64,000 nt of DNA from Piromyces finnis (Eukaryota > Neocallimastigomycota > Neocallimastigomycetes > Neocallimastigales > Neocallimastigaceae): contig MCFH01000053.1 in NCBI GenBank assembly GCA_002104945.1, forward strand, positions 308,501 through 372,500, given 5' to 3'. The first letter of the stretch is position 1. Each line of letters opens with the position of its first letter. Below are positions 17,801 through 31,345 of the stretch, piece by piece. A program made the position numbers and the translations under genes. The notes below the pieces were generated by a model. It was not told where the DNA came from. It searched no databases and saw only the letters and a list, made by a program, of their open reading frames with translations.

Positions 17801-18205
17801 CTTTTAACGCCAGTTCTATTTTTCTAATTAGTTTACTATTTTCTTCACTTAAACCTTTAATATTCAAATCACTATCAGTAGATCCATTAATATTAGCTTC
17901 TCTTGATCTTCTTAGATTTGATTTATCGTGTTTTCCTCCTTTTTTAATATTGTGTTTTTTATTATGTTTTTTGGATGAAAGAGTTTCTGTACTTTCTGAA
18001 TTATTAACATTATCGCTACTACTTAGATCGGAAATAGTATTACTTAAGTTATCTTTACTACTATCAAGATTATCATATAAAATTCCAGGCCATATAGAAA
18101 AGTTGAAATGTCTTCTCATTAAATCATATACCATAATTTTTAATAAGCATAAATTGGATAAAAACTATTTTTAATAATATATAAAATGTAATAATTAAAA
18201 TTATT

Positions 18206-18243
<38 letters not shown>

Positions 18244-18792
18244 AAATTATTTATTGCTGGATTTATACTTGATTGTTATATACTAAAAATTGCGTTTTGA
18301 TTAGAATAGTATCAATATATGACATATCTATGATTAACAAATAAAGAAATCGTATATGAATCATATATATTAGCCATTATCATTTTTTAAAAAAATATTA
18401 ACATTAAATTTATATATCTTTTTTTGAAATTATTTATTTTTACATTTAAGGGTATTATAACATAATTTATACACATTGTCTTTTGTTCTTCCTGAACATA
18501 TTGAATCTAATGAAGTCTTATGATTAACAGCATAATTATTTGGCATTAAATGATGATTAACAATTTTTTCTAGAATATCGGAAGCATAAATGTATTCAAT
18601 GGCAGGTCTTGGAGTTAAAAGACCGCAACTTAAGTCTTTCTCTGAAAGTGTTAAAAGAGAGGTTGAATTTGCTTGATTAATTGGATTTAAAGAACCGTCA
18701 TCTAATGAATTTCTTTTATATTGATTGATAGATGGTAAAGAATCAAAAATTGTTGTAGATGAGAAATTAAGTGAACTATCTATACTATTCAT
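14894..18792 (-). CDS. NSUN7: NSUN7-like NOL1/NOP2/Sun RNA m5C methyltransferase relative, degenerate active site
   Basis: Family role (known): NSUN enzymes methylate cytosine-5 in RNA using SAM. Animal NSUN7 is linked to sperm motility. Seen: exon 1 18444-18792 (start MNSIDSSLNFSS; IEYIYASDILEKIV), exon 2 18269-18327 (YMSYIDTILIKT), exon 3 18164-17672 (LSNLCLLKIMVYDLMRRHF ... HGVKLAAAFARIRIERK ... ENILPEEVRNKE). Splice phases fit throughout, and this order and wording parallel human NSUN7 as I recall it. Further on: YFRINTLKQT, LVEDNILIPQDKASCLSP, SAM motif IIDTVAGNGTRTSHLA (usual D-x-C-A-A-P-G-x-K-T), motif IV region IICEPRSISNAI (usual PCSG cysteine absent) and motif VI region ITFISRTVAKEDNE (usual TCS cysteine is Arg). 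Then a Lys/Asn-rich linker (15793-15540) and a C-terminus ending HKYPIPNPNPWK. Probably a pseudoenzyme or RNA-binding protein. Divergent from CFAP61. Confidence 0.82.
18207..18240. repeat. Poly(T) tract in NSUN7-like intron
   Basis: About 33 consecutive T on the plus strand, poly-A in the sense RNA. It lies between exons 2 and 3 and separates exons that splice in phase. Confidence 0.9.
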
Positions 18793-19367
18793 TTTTCTAT
18801 TACTTTTTTCATATTAATATTAAATGATGGAAAAATGTTACTAAATTAAATATATTAGTGTTAAATTGTTTTTTTTTTTAAATTTTGTGATTTAATATGA
18901 TTTAATTAATAAATGAAAAAGATAAAAGCTTAAAAAAAAGTATATGAATATAAAGAATTATTGTTTTATTGTTTATGTCTTTTATGTATACAAAAACTTA
19001 ATAAAATTTTACTATATAATTTGATGATAATATAGAAACTTTAATTTGTATTATTTTATCTAATTCTAAAAAATTATAATAATAATTAAACTTTTTAAAA
19101 TTAGAAAATAAAAACAAAACATAATAAAAATTTTTGTGTAGTATTATTGTTGATTTATTTTATTAATTTATTTTTTTTTTTTTTTATTATTTGATTTTGA
19201 ATATTGTCAATTAATACACATTATTTTAATAGAAAGATATTCATCAAAAACTATTATATCTATATATTTAATAATAGTAGAAAAAAGAAAAGAATTATAT
19301 ATTTTATTTATTCAGGAAATATTATAATAGCACTGTTCGTTAATAATTCGTGTTAAAATTTAACAGA
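18793..19367. promoter_or_regulatory. Candidate bidirectional promoter, NSUN7-like / CFAP61
   Basis: 575 bp between two start codons facing away from each other. AT-rich with poly-T/poly-A runs. Both products are linked to flagella in other organisms, so shared regulation is plausible. I see no clear X-box (RFX) dyad. Confidence 0.55.
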
Positions 19368-22300
19368 ATGGGAATATCTGTTAGACGTGCTTCTGCGGAT
19401 GATGTAGAAGAAATATATAGATTGATTAAAGTGGATGATTATTCATTAAATAAGTTAAAATTAAAATACGGAACTTCTAATATATCTTATTTAATGTAAT
19501 AATTTCTTTTATTAGGTTTTATATATATATTAAAATTTACAATATATAAATATATTCTAATATGCATATATTATTTTTTAAAAAATTCATAAAATAAAAG
19601 TGATACTTCTGCGATAAGTATTGTTGGTATTAATAATGATGATCATCAAATAATTGGATTTATAAGTGTATCGTTATCACCTTATAAAAATTACTTAAGA
19701 AATAAAGACTGGACAAAAGAACTTCCAGTTTCTTTTGAAATAAAAGACTGTCATGTATGTTTATATAGTTAAAATAATATAATTATTGTAATTATATATT
19801 TTCTTAAATTATATATACATTAAGTGAAAGAAAATGGTGATAAAAATAAAAATATAATTAATTAGTTTAACTAATACATTTTTATATAAATAACTATACA
19901 TATATAAAAGGCTCATAATACAATGTTTTTATCATGCTGTGCTTATAATTCAAAATTTACTGTCGATTTCTTATTTTATTCATTAAAACAAATATTCCTT
20001 AGTATACCAAACTTAAAGTACATTGGTTATTTACTACCAAAAAGTCAATCAATTGATGAAGCTTTATGTAATAATGTTCCACCAAGATCATATAATGGAA
20101 GTAATTATTATAATAACCAAAATATATATAAAAATGAAAATACTGAAAGTTTTTCAGCTATTCAAGCAATGTCAGCAACGAAACAACGATTTTTCTTTAA
20201 CAAATGTAGAATCGCAGGAAATGAAGAAGATATTACAGAAACAGTTTGCCCAAATAATTTGTGGGTATGTTTCCGTAAAGATTTAGTATACATTATGAAA
20301 ATTAGAAAAGCAAGAGTTGAGGATTGTGATGATTTAATTCCAATGTTTAAACAAAAAAAAGTAATAATTGCTATTTTTTTTAAAAAATAAAGAAGTTATA
20401 TATAAAGGTTATAAGAATACTTGTATTAATATTAATAATCTTAAATATTATTATATTCATTTATTAATAGCTTATAGATGATCCTGATAGTATTTATTAT
20501 TTTTCTGAATTATTAGAAAATAAAGATGAAAATGTTAATACTATTGTAGCAGAGGTAAGAAATAATAATAATAATAAACATAATAATAATAACCATAATA
20601 AACATAATAATAATAATAAACATAATAATAATAAACATAATAATAATAAACATAATAATAATAATAATAATAATAATAAACATAATAATAATAATAATAA
20701 TATTTTTAATTACTTTTTATAAAATATATTATATAATTTATAATTAAAAAAAAAGATAAATAATAAAATTGTTGGATTTATGTCAATGAGAAGTAATATT
20801 GAATATTCCGAAATTCTTGATCAATTTGATTTAGATATTTACGAGACATTATTAAATGGTATAAATAGATATAAAATATATTATTTAATATTTAAATATT
20901 ATATCATTGTATTATCAATTGAAGTCTTAGTTATTTAATTATTAATAAAAAGATATTATAATTGTGGATGTTGATGATGATGTCATAAGTGATTTCAGTT
21001 CAGCAAACATTAGTAATAAATCAAAAAAGGATTCAAAATCAAATATAGCCAAAAGTGTGGATACAAATTCTTTAGAAAACAAGAATGTAGAAAAAAAAGA
21101 AACGGAAAAAGTTGGAGGAAAGAAAGCAACTATTGATCAAATAACAAAAGATCAATCAAATTCTCAAAATTTAAATATTTCTTCTAAAGTAAAAAGTTCT
21201 AATAACAGTTTTAGTAAACCAGAAAAAAATGATATTCAATATGCTAATAATGAAAGTCAGAAAAGTATTGAAAATATATGCTTATCTACAGAAAATTTTA
21301 CTGAATCAGAACCTACTAAAGTAACAGAAATTGAGGAAAATGATAATATTTCGGAAAGTAATGAAAGTATTAATGACTTTAAAAAAATTGCATATTTAAA
21401 TAATGCTGTTTGCATTAATTTGTTTTTTATTGATGACTACTATGCTTCATATTCTAATGCATTTTTAAAGGTATAAATTAAGATCATAAAAATTAAATTT
21501 AATTATTTGATAAATAAATATTAAATCTCACTTTTTATTTTATATTTATTACTTTTTTTTTTTCAATATATTATTTATTATAAAAATTTAATAATACACA
21601 ATATTTCATTTCTTTTCAAGGCTGCATTTAATATTTATCCAGATAAAGAATATTGTTTAATTAGTTTACCTACTATGGAATTATCTATTCCATTATTAGA
21701 ATATATGACAAGAGTTGATTATAGAGAAGATTCTAATATAAGGCATTCTCTCTATTTAAGTCATCGTGAAAGTACTTTGAATGATATATCAGTTCGTAAA
21801 GGAGTAGATGGAGATGTTTCACAAATAGAAAAATTAATTGAAAATATACCAGAATATGTAACAATTATACATAATGTAAAAATGGCAATTCTTTCAATGG
21901 AAAATGAAACAGAAATTAATGAAAAAAGTGGTAAATAATATTAAAAAAATTAAATAATTTATTTTTTTTTAATATTTATTTTCATTTTATTATAATTATA
22001 TATTAATAAATAATAATAATTTGGTTATTAATGATATTTTTATTAACTTACCCACTAACTCTTATATATATTTTATAAAAAAAAGTTTTATATGTTGCTG
22101 AATGTTTAGGAATGATTGTAGGATTCGCAATATTAAAAACATATGATTCATCAAATGTATTAATTGAACAATTTAATATTGAAAAATATTGTACTAAAGA
22201 AAATCATCGTTTTGATAAGAATGATGAATTTATTTTATCATTTATTGTAATGAATCCATTATATGAGAATAAAGCGAGATATTTCCTTGAGGTAATAATA

Positions 22301-25300
22301 GTAATATAATTTCAAATAATATAACGACAACACTTAAATATATTTTTAAAAACAATGATATATATTTATATTTACTAAATATATTAATTGTTATGAATAG
22401 GAAATTATGAGACAAACTGAAATATCATGCTTAATTCATACATTTAATGATGTTATTGATTTTTCTTCTCATAAAATTATTTCCAAGGAATTTGTACCAA
22501 TAAAAAGAAGAAGACAGTAATTATATTTTTTTTTTTGTATTAATTACAATAATAATATGAAATATTACAAACTAGCTATCATGAAAAACTTGTTTATAAT
22601 AAATATTTATATTTATATTATATTATAATAAATATATAGAATTCAATTTGTTGATAATAAACGTGATAAATATGAAGTTGCTGGACATTTAGATTACAAT
22701 ATTTCTTTAATTACGACAAATCTATTATATGAACCAAAGGTATGTCTATCAAACAATTAAAAGATAATGAAAATTAAAAATGAATTAATAAATATATATA
22801 TTATATAATAATTTAATTTATTAGATTACTATAAACACTAGAATTGTGGTTATTGGAGCATCAGATACAGGAATTTCATTTTTGGAGACATTAATTTATG
22901 TAAATATAATATTTATTATATCATATTATTAAAAATTCAAAACTATTTATTAATCTATTTAATATCAAAAATATTAGAAATCCCATTATTTATTCAATAA
23001 TTTGGTTTTAATATCGGATAAAGAAGTTTTTGGAAGCAAGGAATGTCCATATGCTGTTGACCAAATGAATTATTCTGTTCATGAGTAAATAATAATATAA
23101 AAAATATGTTTTATGTTAATAAAGATACATATTTATTAATTTCTCTTTTTTATAATTTATTTGCAATTAAAAAAAAAAAAAGTCTTGAAAAGATGAACAT
23201 CGAAAACTATATTCAATTTATTAACAATGTTGTTAATGTTATTAATCGTGAAGATAAAAATGTTGTTATTGATACAGGAGAAGTGATAGAGTAATTGACA
23301 ATTTATGTATACATATATCTTACCGTTATTAAATATATTAATATTTTAAATGTTATATTTAAAGATATGATTATCTTATTATTGCTACTGGAATGCAATT
23401 TCATCCAGAAATTCTTGGCAAAAAATTTGCTGAGCTTAAAGGAATTTACTCAGGAACAGAAATTGAAACCTGCATTGAATATATAGGTAACATAGATATT
23501 AATGACATTAGCAGAGACCAATTATTTATAGTGTATGTATTTGGTAAAAAAAATGTTTTTATGAAATATATTAAAAAAAAAGTTAAACTAAACTTATATA
23601 AATATATAGTTATGGTAATGATATTCAAGCATTCCCAATTATAAGAGGTATGTAATTTATCAATAATTTAATTAGTATTATGATATTATAAAAATATAAA
23701 TAATATTTATTTAATATATATAATATATAATATATTTATAATTAATAAAAAAAAGCACTTCTTGAAAATGTTCCACCTGATCAAATCTTCTTTATTGTTC
23801 CAAATTTTGATAAAAAAATTCGTCATTGGTTTGATAATAGAACTTTAGAAAAAAAAGTAATCTCTATAATAAGATAAAAAAAAGATAACTATTTTAATTA
23901 TTGTAATTTATAAGAAATTCATTAACCAATTAATATTTTTCTTTTCATTTTAGGTATTAACACTTCTTAGCAGTTTAGGTGTTAATATATTATTAAATTA
24001 TCAAATTGTATCATTTGACAGTCAAGCTTTTAAATTAACTGATATTTCATTAAGAGTAAAATATTTTTATACTTTAACATAATAATTCATTTTTTGATAT
24101 TAATATAATATAAACATATATATTGTTATATAAAACATGAAATATAATTTTCTCAATATGATCATAGAGCACTAAAGATGAAATTTCTGAAGACATTAAT
24201 TTACATAATGTTGACTCATTCTTTTATGTTGATAAAAAATCAGCTGATAGTAATATTTTTAATGCTATTAATAATTCATTTTTAGTCTTTGATGGAAACT
24301 TAATTATTGACAGCCATTTTCAAACTAATGATGATTTTATGTAAATAAATATATTTATGAAAAATATCTATTTTTTTTAATATATCCTTTAGAATAATAT
24401 TAATATAAGTCTAATTTTTATATAAAATCATATATAATAGTTTCTCAGCCGGTTCATTAACAAGATATACAAGTAAATATGAAACTTTATGGAATCATAG
24501 TTATTATAATTCAAAAGAATGTGGAAAGAAGGTAATATATTAATAATTTTATATATTATTAAAATTTAATGAAATGCAATTTTATTTCAATAATTATTAA
24601 ATTATTTCTTTTAAATAATTTAATTTTTTTTTTCACTATAGTTGGCAAATACTTTATTACCAATTTTTGAAGGTAATAAAGATGCAATTAAAAACATTAA
24701 AAAAGAAAATGAAGCTTTAATCAGTTTTAATGATTTAGTAGCTTCTCGTTGTCTTTTACCAGAAAATATGATGTATTTCCATTTTGATAGACCTTATATC
24801 TATAATCAAACTAAATCATTTAGAAAGACAGATAAAGAAAATTATGTAAGAATTTCTTTTTAAAATGTATTTTATAAAGTATAAACTTTATTTATTAAAT
24901 ATTATAAAAATATTCAATATTAAAAAAATATATTTACTAAAAGGGAAGGGATCTGGTTATCAATAACTTTAAAGATATAAGAAAGAAGGATAAAGAAATC
25001 GAATATTTCCATATTCATATTGATCCTTATGGTTTCATTCAAGCATTGACTTATGTAGGTAAAGAAGATATATTTTGTGAAAATATGATTTGTCTTTATG
25101 GTATGCATGAAAAGTATTTGAACCGTTTAATATCCAGATTCGATGAAGGAATTATACCCGACTTTAATAAGTAAATATAATATATATATAATCTTAATCG
25201 GTGGAATAACCTTTTATTACTAATATAAAGAAAATGAATATTAATACTAATTATTTTTACTAATTTATTAATATATTAATAACAGATTCCTTAATGAACC

Positions 25301-25780
25301 ATGGGCTCAACCATTATTCTATGATCGTTTCCGTTCTTACATGAAACGGTTACGTGATGATTTAATGAACCCTTCACCATCTTCAGTACCTCTTCTTCCA
25401 ATAGGACAAAATGATGAAGAAAATGAAAATGCAGATGAAAAACCAATGGAGATGAAAGAAATTCTTGATAGATTATACCAATATGTTGCTAAAAATGAAA
25501 TTGTAATGTTTTTTATTTTATTTTCGTTTGAAAAATCAAAAAAAAAAAAAAAAAGCATAAATATTTTTATCTTTTAATATTAAAACATTAAAATATTAAT
25601 ATTTATAAATTTTATTGGCAATGAATATTTTTTATGTATATATATATATTAACAAATTAGGTTCCAGAAGAGGAAAGAGTTAAATTATATAGTTCCTTTG
25701 ATAGATCCTTTGATCGTAAGAAGATAGATTACACTATCTATAGATATTTAGTAGAATCCGGTTTCTATAACTTTCCATAA
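19368..25780 (+). CDS. CFAP61: CFAP61 (FAP61), cilia- and flagella-associated protein
   Basis: Role (known): subunit of the calmodulin- and spoke-associated complex at the radial-spoke bases of the axoneme, needed for flagellar motility. Seen: start MGISVRRASADDVEEIYRLI at 19368 and stop after VESGFYNFP at 25778-25780, with about twenty exons and phase-compatible GT-AG introns. An N-terminal GNAT-like part (IIGFISVSLSPYKNYL; NTMFLSCCAYNSKFTVDFLF; LKYIGYLLPKSQS) is followed by the family hallmark KIRKARVEDCDDLIPMF. Exon 20964-21476 carries a Ser/Asn/Lys/Glu-rich insertion of about 130 residues. A second GNAT-like part and a nucleotide-binding-type segment ITINTRIVVIGASDTGISFLE (about 22825-22900) come next, then YDYLIIATGMQFHPEILGK-like sequence (about 23366-23430), typical of the FAD/NAD Rossmann region of CFAP61. 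The last exons contain HIDPYGFIQALTYVGKED. Presence implies motile zoospores. Confidence 0.92.
20562..20703. repeat. AAT/AAC-type compound microsatellite in CFAP61 intron
   Basis: AATAATAAACAT-type units repeat directly after the donor of the exon ending IVAE. Intronic, not coding. Confidence 0.85.
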
Positions 25781-26660
25781 AATAAAGAAAGCTAATACAA
25801 AATTATTTAAATAATTCAAAAATAAAAATTAACTTTTTTTTTTTTTTTTGGATATATATATATAAGCTATATTATTAATATACATTAAGTGATCATATAA
25901 TACATAAATTTATTAACAACATATATTACATTAGATAAATAGGTTATTAAAAAAAAGAAACAAAAAATATTTGTTATAATTTAATAGTTTAGTTCTCTAT
26001 ATACCAGTAGAAATGTTAATAGTTTCTTTTTAAAAAATTTTGTTGTGTATATGGGAAAAAGTTTGAAACATCCACACTTGTAAAAACAAAAAATAAAAAA
26101 TAATAAAAAAAAAATCTATTAAATTTAAATGATATATATATATATATAAAGATTAAGAAAAAGGGTATATTTATTTAGCCATAATATTATTTAAAAATAT
26201 TTATATATCAAATCAATTGTTATATTAATAATATATATTTAAGAGAAAAGTGAATTTATAATGATCAAGAAAATGCAATAGCAATTTTCATATTTTAATA
26301 TCTATTATAAATTATTTATTACACTTTTTTTTTTTTTTTTTCAATATGCAATTTTTTAATGTGAATTAATAGATAGAATTAATATTTATTCAAAATAATA
26401 AAATAATAATATAATAAATCAATAATATATGCTACAGATCATCTATTTTTAAATATATATATAATTTAAAATCAAAAACAAAAACAGTAATATATGAATG
26501 TTCTCTATAAAACGATACTTGATATACTAATATACTAGAGTATTAAATTAAAATATATAATTTATTTATATTAAAAAAAAATTAGAAAAAAAAATTCTTT
26601 TTTTTTTGATTACTTTTCATTAATATATCATGATTTTTTTTTTTTGATTATTTGAAGATA
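25781..26660. other. Convergent intergenic region
   Basis: 3' flanks of CFAP61 (+) and the Sel1-repeat gene (-). AT-rich with poly-A/T runs; no ORF or RNA gene recognised. Confidence 0.65.
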
Positions 26661-29600
26661 TTAATGAAAATGGAATATATTAAATTTATTTAAAAGGCTA
26701 TGATGTCCTTCTGTGGATATCTCTTTTTTTTCTTCTTTTATTCCCTTTTTCGATTCTTCTTGACTGTGATGAAGGTGAAAGTGAGGAGTATGTGGTATAT
26801 TAAAGAAATGATGGTGGGATTTATGATTATTAGAATTTTCAGATGATGAATTATTAGATTTTTGACTATTTTCTCTTTTTATCTTTGATAAATCAATTTT
26901 TAAATGCTCTTTTGATTTTGTAAATATTCTTGATATTCTAATAGTCTCACGGAAAGAATTATGGTGTTGTTCAATATTAGAAGATGATGCTTGTTCTTTT
27001 TTTACTTCCTTTGATTCTGAAATCATTTCATTAGCCTTTTTTATTTTTTCAATTTCCTTGTTTTCTATATTATTTGGATTATTTGTTTTTTCTGTGGTAT
27101 TCAAAAAATGTTGTTTACCTTCTTTTTCTTCAGGAAATACTAGCTTGTTCTTTTCTTCTTTTGTTTCATTCTTTTCATCCTTTATTTCAAACAATTTTTG
27201 CTTTTTTTCATTGTTAACTTTATTTTCAATACCATTTTCTACATTTAATATATTACTAAATGTATTATCCATATTTTGTTTTTCAGTTATATTTTGTTCT
27301 TCTTTACTCTTATTATTTGATTTTGGGAATTCAAATGAGTCTGTTGATTTGAAATCTTTATTTGGTAATGAAGTGAAAGTTAATGAATGAGGCAAATTAA
27401 ATTTATGTAGCTGATTGTGATGTTCATGTTTTTGATTATGTTTTTGATTATGTTTTTGATCACTATTTTGATGATGGTGATGGTGATGATGGTGATGATG
27501 GTGAGAATGATGATGACCAAGACTAATACTGTGGTGCTTATGTAAACGTCCATGATGATATTGACAACTTTTAACAACAGATTTAGGTTTGGAATAGTGT
27601 CGTTCATTATTGTGTCCGTAATCATGATGCTCTTCTCTTTTTTCAAACGTTTCAAAGATATTTGCTGTTTGTGGACATACATACGATTTTTCACTTTCTG
27701 TATCACTTAATCCTTTAATATGATGAAGTCTAAAAGCATCTTCATCAGCCAAACTGTCATGAAATTGTTCAACAATATTAACAGAAGATTTTGAGCGTTG
27801 CTTTAGACTTGAGTTATCTTTATTTAAAGTACTATCTAAATTTAATGGTGTTAAAGGCTTTATGGAATTATGAAGAATGCCACTATGACTATGACGACGA
27901 ATGATTTTTCTAGGAGTAATTGAAGTATCATTTTCTTTATTAATCGAGTTTGTTTCCTTATCCTGTTTTATTTTATTATTGATGGCATTTTTGTAATGAG
28001 AATAAGCCCTCATACGATCAGATGAGGTAATTTGACTCTTATCAAATCCAGAAAATTTTTGTGATGATTGCAAGTGTGCTTTTATGTTATGCTTATCAAA
28101 ACTAGCAACAGAAGAAACGGAAGAATCTTGACTCATAACATCGAAGTTATTACTACTGCATTCTTCACTTGTAATACTAGCAATAGAACTTGGAGCTTGG
28201 AGGATAAAATGACTATTGATTTGGTTTGGACGATGATGATTGATATTTTTATTATTGTAACTGATCTTTGAGGATGGACAGTAACTACTACAACTGTAAC
28301 AACAAGTACTACAATAAGTGCTACTACCACATTCTTCTGACAATGCAGAACTATATGAAGAACAGGAACTGTAAACACTTTCATTACCAATATATTCCAT
28401 AATTCTCATATTTTGATTAAGATGGACATGCTCTCCAGAATATTGTGAAGAATTACTACTAAATGTGGATATAGAATTTACATAAGGTGAATTTGGTTCA
28501 GATTTTGTAATCATCATTGATTTAATTAAATCCGAATTTAATTTAGCAATAAATTGCATCTCCCTCTCACTTATGGTATTATTACCTTGTGGATGTTGGT
28601 GAAGATCATCATTTACTAAAGTATCTTTACTTAAATCTTCTGAACTAAGATTACTAGATTTTTGATGTCTTAAATTATTTAAAGTACCATCACTTTCAAA
28701 ACCCGATGATTTACTATAATTTTCCTCTTTATTGGCTTCATTTATTTTTCGGTTTAATTCTTCTATATGAATATTATGATTATGATTTGTAATTTTTTCG
28801 ATTTGTTCAGATGAACACTGACATTCATGAGATACTAACGAAGAATTTGATAGTTTTTGTGGTATAATCTTTTCTTCATCCTTTATTGAATGATCTTCAG
28901 AAATATCTTCAGATTTCTTTTCCTCATCTTTTACTTTTATTAAACAATTTTCTGAGTCATCTTCAGATTTTTCTTCTGTAAATGTTTCACCTTTCTTTAC
29001 ATTTTTATGAGTATCTGACATAGATTTACTATAGTGATGATGATTTTTTTTCATGTGATGGTGATTCCACAAAGATGAAGCCATATTTATAAGCTTAATA
29101 TTAAGAGAACGACTTGAACGACCACTTACATTACTAATATTGTCATCAAACAATTCACTACTAGAATAATCTGATTCATCTTCATGTACTTTCTCATATT
29201 TACTAAATTCGTCTATTTCTTGTTGATTACCATGGCAATTGTTCTCACTCTCATGATGAGGTTTATTTTGTTTTTCTTCTTGAATGACTTCATTTATTTC
29301 CTCTTGTGTAAAATGTTTCAATGCCGACTTAGCATCTGGAACACCTTCAAAATTAGCCTTTAAATACCATTTGATAGCTTCTTTTGGATTCTTTTCTAAT
29401 ATATTTTCTAAACCTTCTTCAAAGAGCCAACCTAAAATATATTGAGCTTTGGCCTTTGAGAATCTTTGAGTACTATTATTAACATAGGTTGAATTTGAAG
29501 CTCTACGAATCCAATATAATGCTTCAGAATCATCTTGTGGAATATCCGGTGGTGAACCAGCTAGATATAAATGACAAAGAGAAATTTTTGCTTCAATGCA

Positions 29601-31345
29601 ATGGCCATTAGCAGCTTGGGTAAACCAATATACAGCTTTTTTCATATTACGTGGATAAGTCAGATGTCCATGTTGATAACAATAACCCAAATAATCTTGA
29701 GCATCGACACAATACTTTTCTGCAGCCATTCTAAGATATGATGCAGCAGATTTTTGATCTTTTTCTTTATCAGTAGTCATTCCTTTTTCATAAAACTTAG
29801 AAAGTTGGTACATAGCTTCACCGACAACAATTTGTTCTTTAGAATCAATACTCCATGTACAACGATGAAGCCAACGAATAGATTCTTTTTTAGATTTTTT
29901 ACAGTCAATTTCACCATGAAGATAAGCCATACTTAAACGATACATTGCTTTACAATAACTATTTAATGCAGCATGTCTATAATACTTTTGGGCAATTTTA
30001 TTATCTTTTGGAATAGATGGTAATATTCCTGATTCATAATATCTAGCTAATTGAAAGGTTGCTGCTGGATAATGAAATTCATGAGCTTCTTTGAAGATAT
30101 CATATGCCTTTTGATAATCTTTTTCGTATACATAATGTAACCCAATTTGATATAGTTGTGTAACATGACTTTTATCAAAGTGATAATCCTATTTATATAG
30201 AAAAGTTATTAGTCATATATTTATATTAGTATTATATATTTTTATTTAAATACATATATATAACAAAATAAAGCTAAAATATAATATTTATTTAATTTTT
30301 AATATTCATTTTTATAAATCATTTTAATAAAAACTTAAATTATTTTAGAGTTACTATGTTTAATTATATAATTATAACATTTATATTAAATATTTATATA
30401 CTTTTAATATTTCAACAGCTTCTTTACGTAATGATATACATTCTAAATCATCTTCTTTAAAATGATCTGCATCACTCAATAACTTCAAAGCATAATTTAT
30501 TTTGGAATTTGATGAACATCCATTATTTCTTCGACAATTATTTGAATTCGAAGAAGAAAATATATTATTTTGATGTTTAGTCACGGGGTCTGAATCAAGT
30601 TTATTCTTTTTAATATTTTCTTTATTTTGGATTAAAGTATTACTAGTATTAATATCATTATTATCTGAAATTTCATTAATTTCATCATTTTCATTTAAAG
30701 GAGTGTTAATTTTTGGGGAATCTTTTGGTTTAGAAGATTGGGAAGGACTTTGGATGTGAAGTGAGGAAGTATTTGATAAAGATAAAGATTTTAAGGCAGG
30801 ATTATTATTTTTTAAAGCGGAGCTAATATTATTACCATAACCAGTTGCTGCAGCTGCAACAATATTTACTGCATTATTTTTATCAATAAGAGATTTTGTA
30901 TTATTTGTATTGTGACGATTGTATGCAGCATAAGCTGCTGCTGTAGCTACTGCTGTAGTAGAAGTTGATACATTAGTACTTGAGGAGGGATATGAACGAT
31001 ATGAAGATTGGACTAATCTATGACGTCTTGGTGGTGGAGGAAGTGTATTTTTTTTAATTTTTGAATTTGAATTTCTTTTTTGTAAATGCTTATTTATTGG
31101 TTTTGCTGCATTGATATTTGTTGTTTTGTTATCAGTATAAGCATGTATTTTTCCTTTTTTTTTTATTATTATTAAAAAAAAAAAACATTTAATTTTAATA
31201 ATATATTAAATTATTAATTATTTATAGATATCCATTAATAAACATATAAACATATAATACATATAATTTTATAAATTTTATATTAATAATTTCTATATTT
31301 TTTTTTGAGATTTATATTAATTTATATAATACCTGTTGATTTCAT
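26661..31345 (-). CDS. Sel1-repeat protein, SKT5/Chs4-like chitin synthase activator
   Basis: Role (known for closest family): Skt5/Chs4 recruits and activates chitin synthase III at sites of wall growth. Seen: three exons. Exon 1 is MKSTG at 31345, exon 2 ends at 30402 (..RKEAVEILK) and exon 3 runs from 30188 to the stop. The N-terminal 200 residues are Ser/Asn/Ala-rich with PPPPRRHR. Sel1 repeats then run from about 30500 to 29330: YKLGLHY-type units, AAEKYCVDAQDYLGYCYQHG, MKKAVYWFTQAANGHCIEAK and QDDSEALYWIRRAS. The order and the extra SPPDIPQDDSEA loop match the SKT5 group. The remaining ~850 residues are low complexity: Ser/Glu/Lys, a Cys/Ser/Tyr patch (CGSSTYCSTCCYSCSSYC) and a His tract (about 27475-27520). 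Total about 1,430 residues, longer than yeast Skt5. No C-terminal CaaX box is seen (ends FNIFHFH), unlike yeast Skt5/Chs4. Confidence 0.8.

Noticed and set aside
17574-18134. NSUN7-like gene starting at MVYDLMRRH
   Set aside because: An in-phase acceptor 30 bases upstream (LSNLCLLKIMVYDL) links to upstream exons, so this Met is internal.
18430-18792. Separate 120-residue gene MNSIDSSLNF...
   Set aside because: A donor inside it joins, in phase, to the next exon (YMSYIDTILIKT), and the sequence continues the NSUN7 pattern; it is exon 1.
27380-27706. Alternative-frame ORFs over the His-rich part of the Sel1 gene
   Set aside because: They result from CAT/CAC-rich coding read in other frames.
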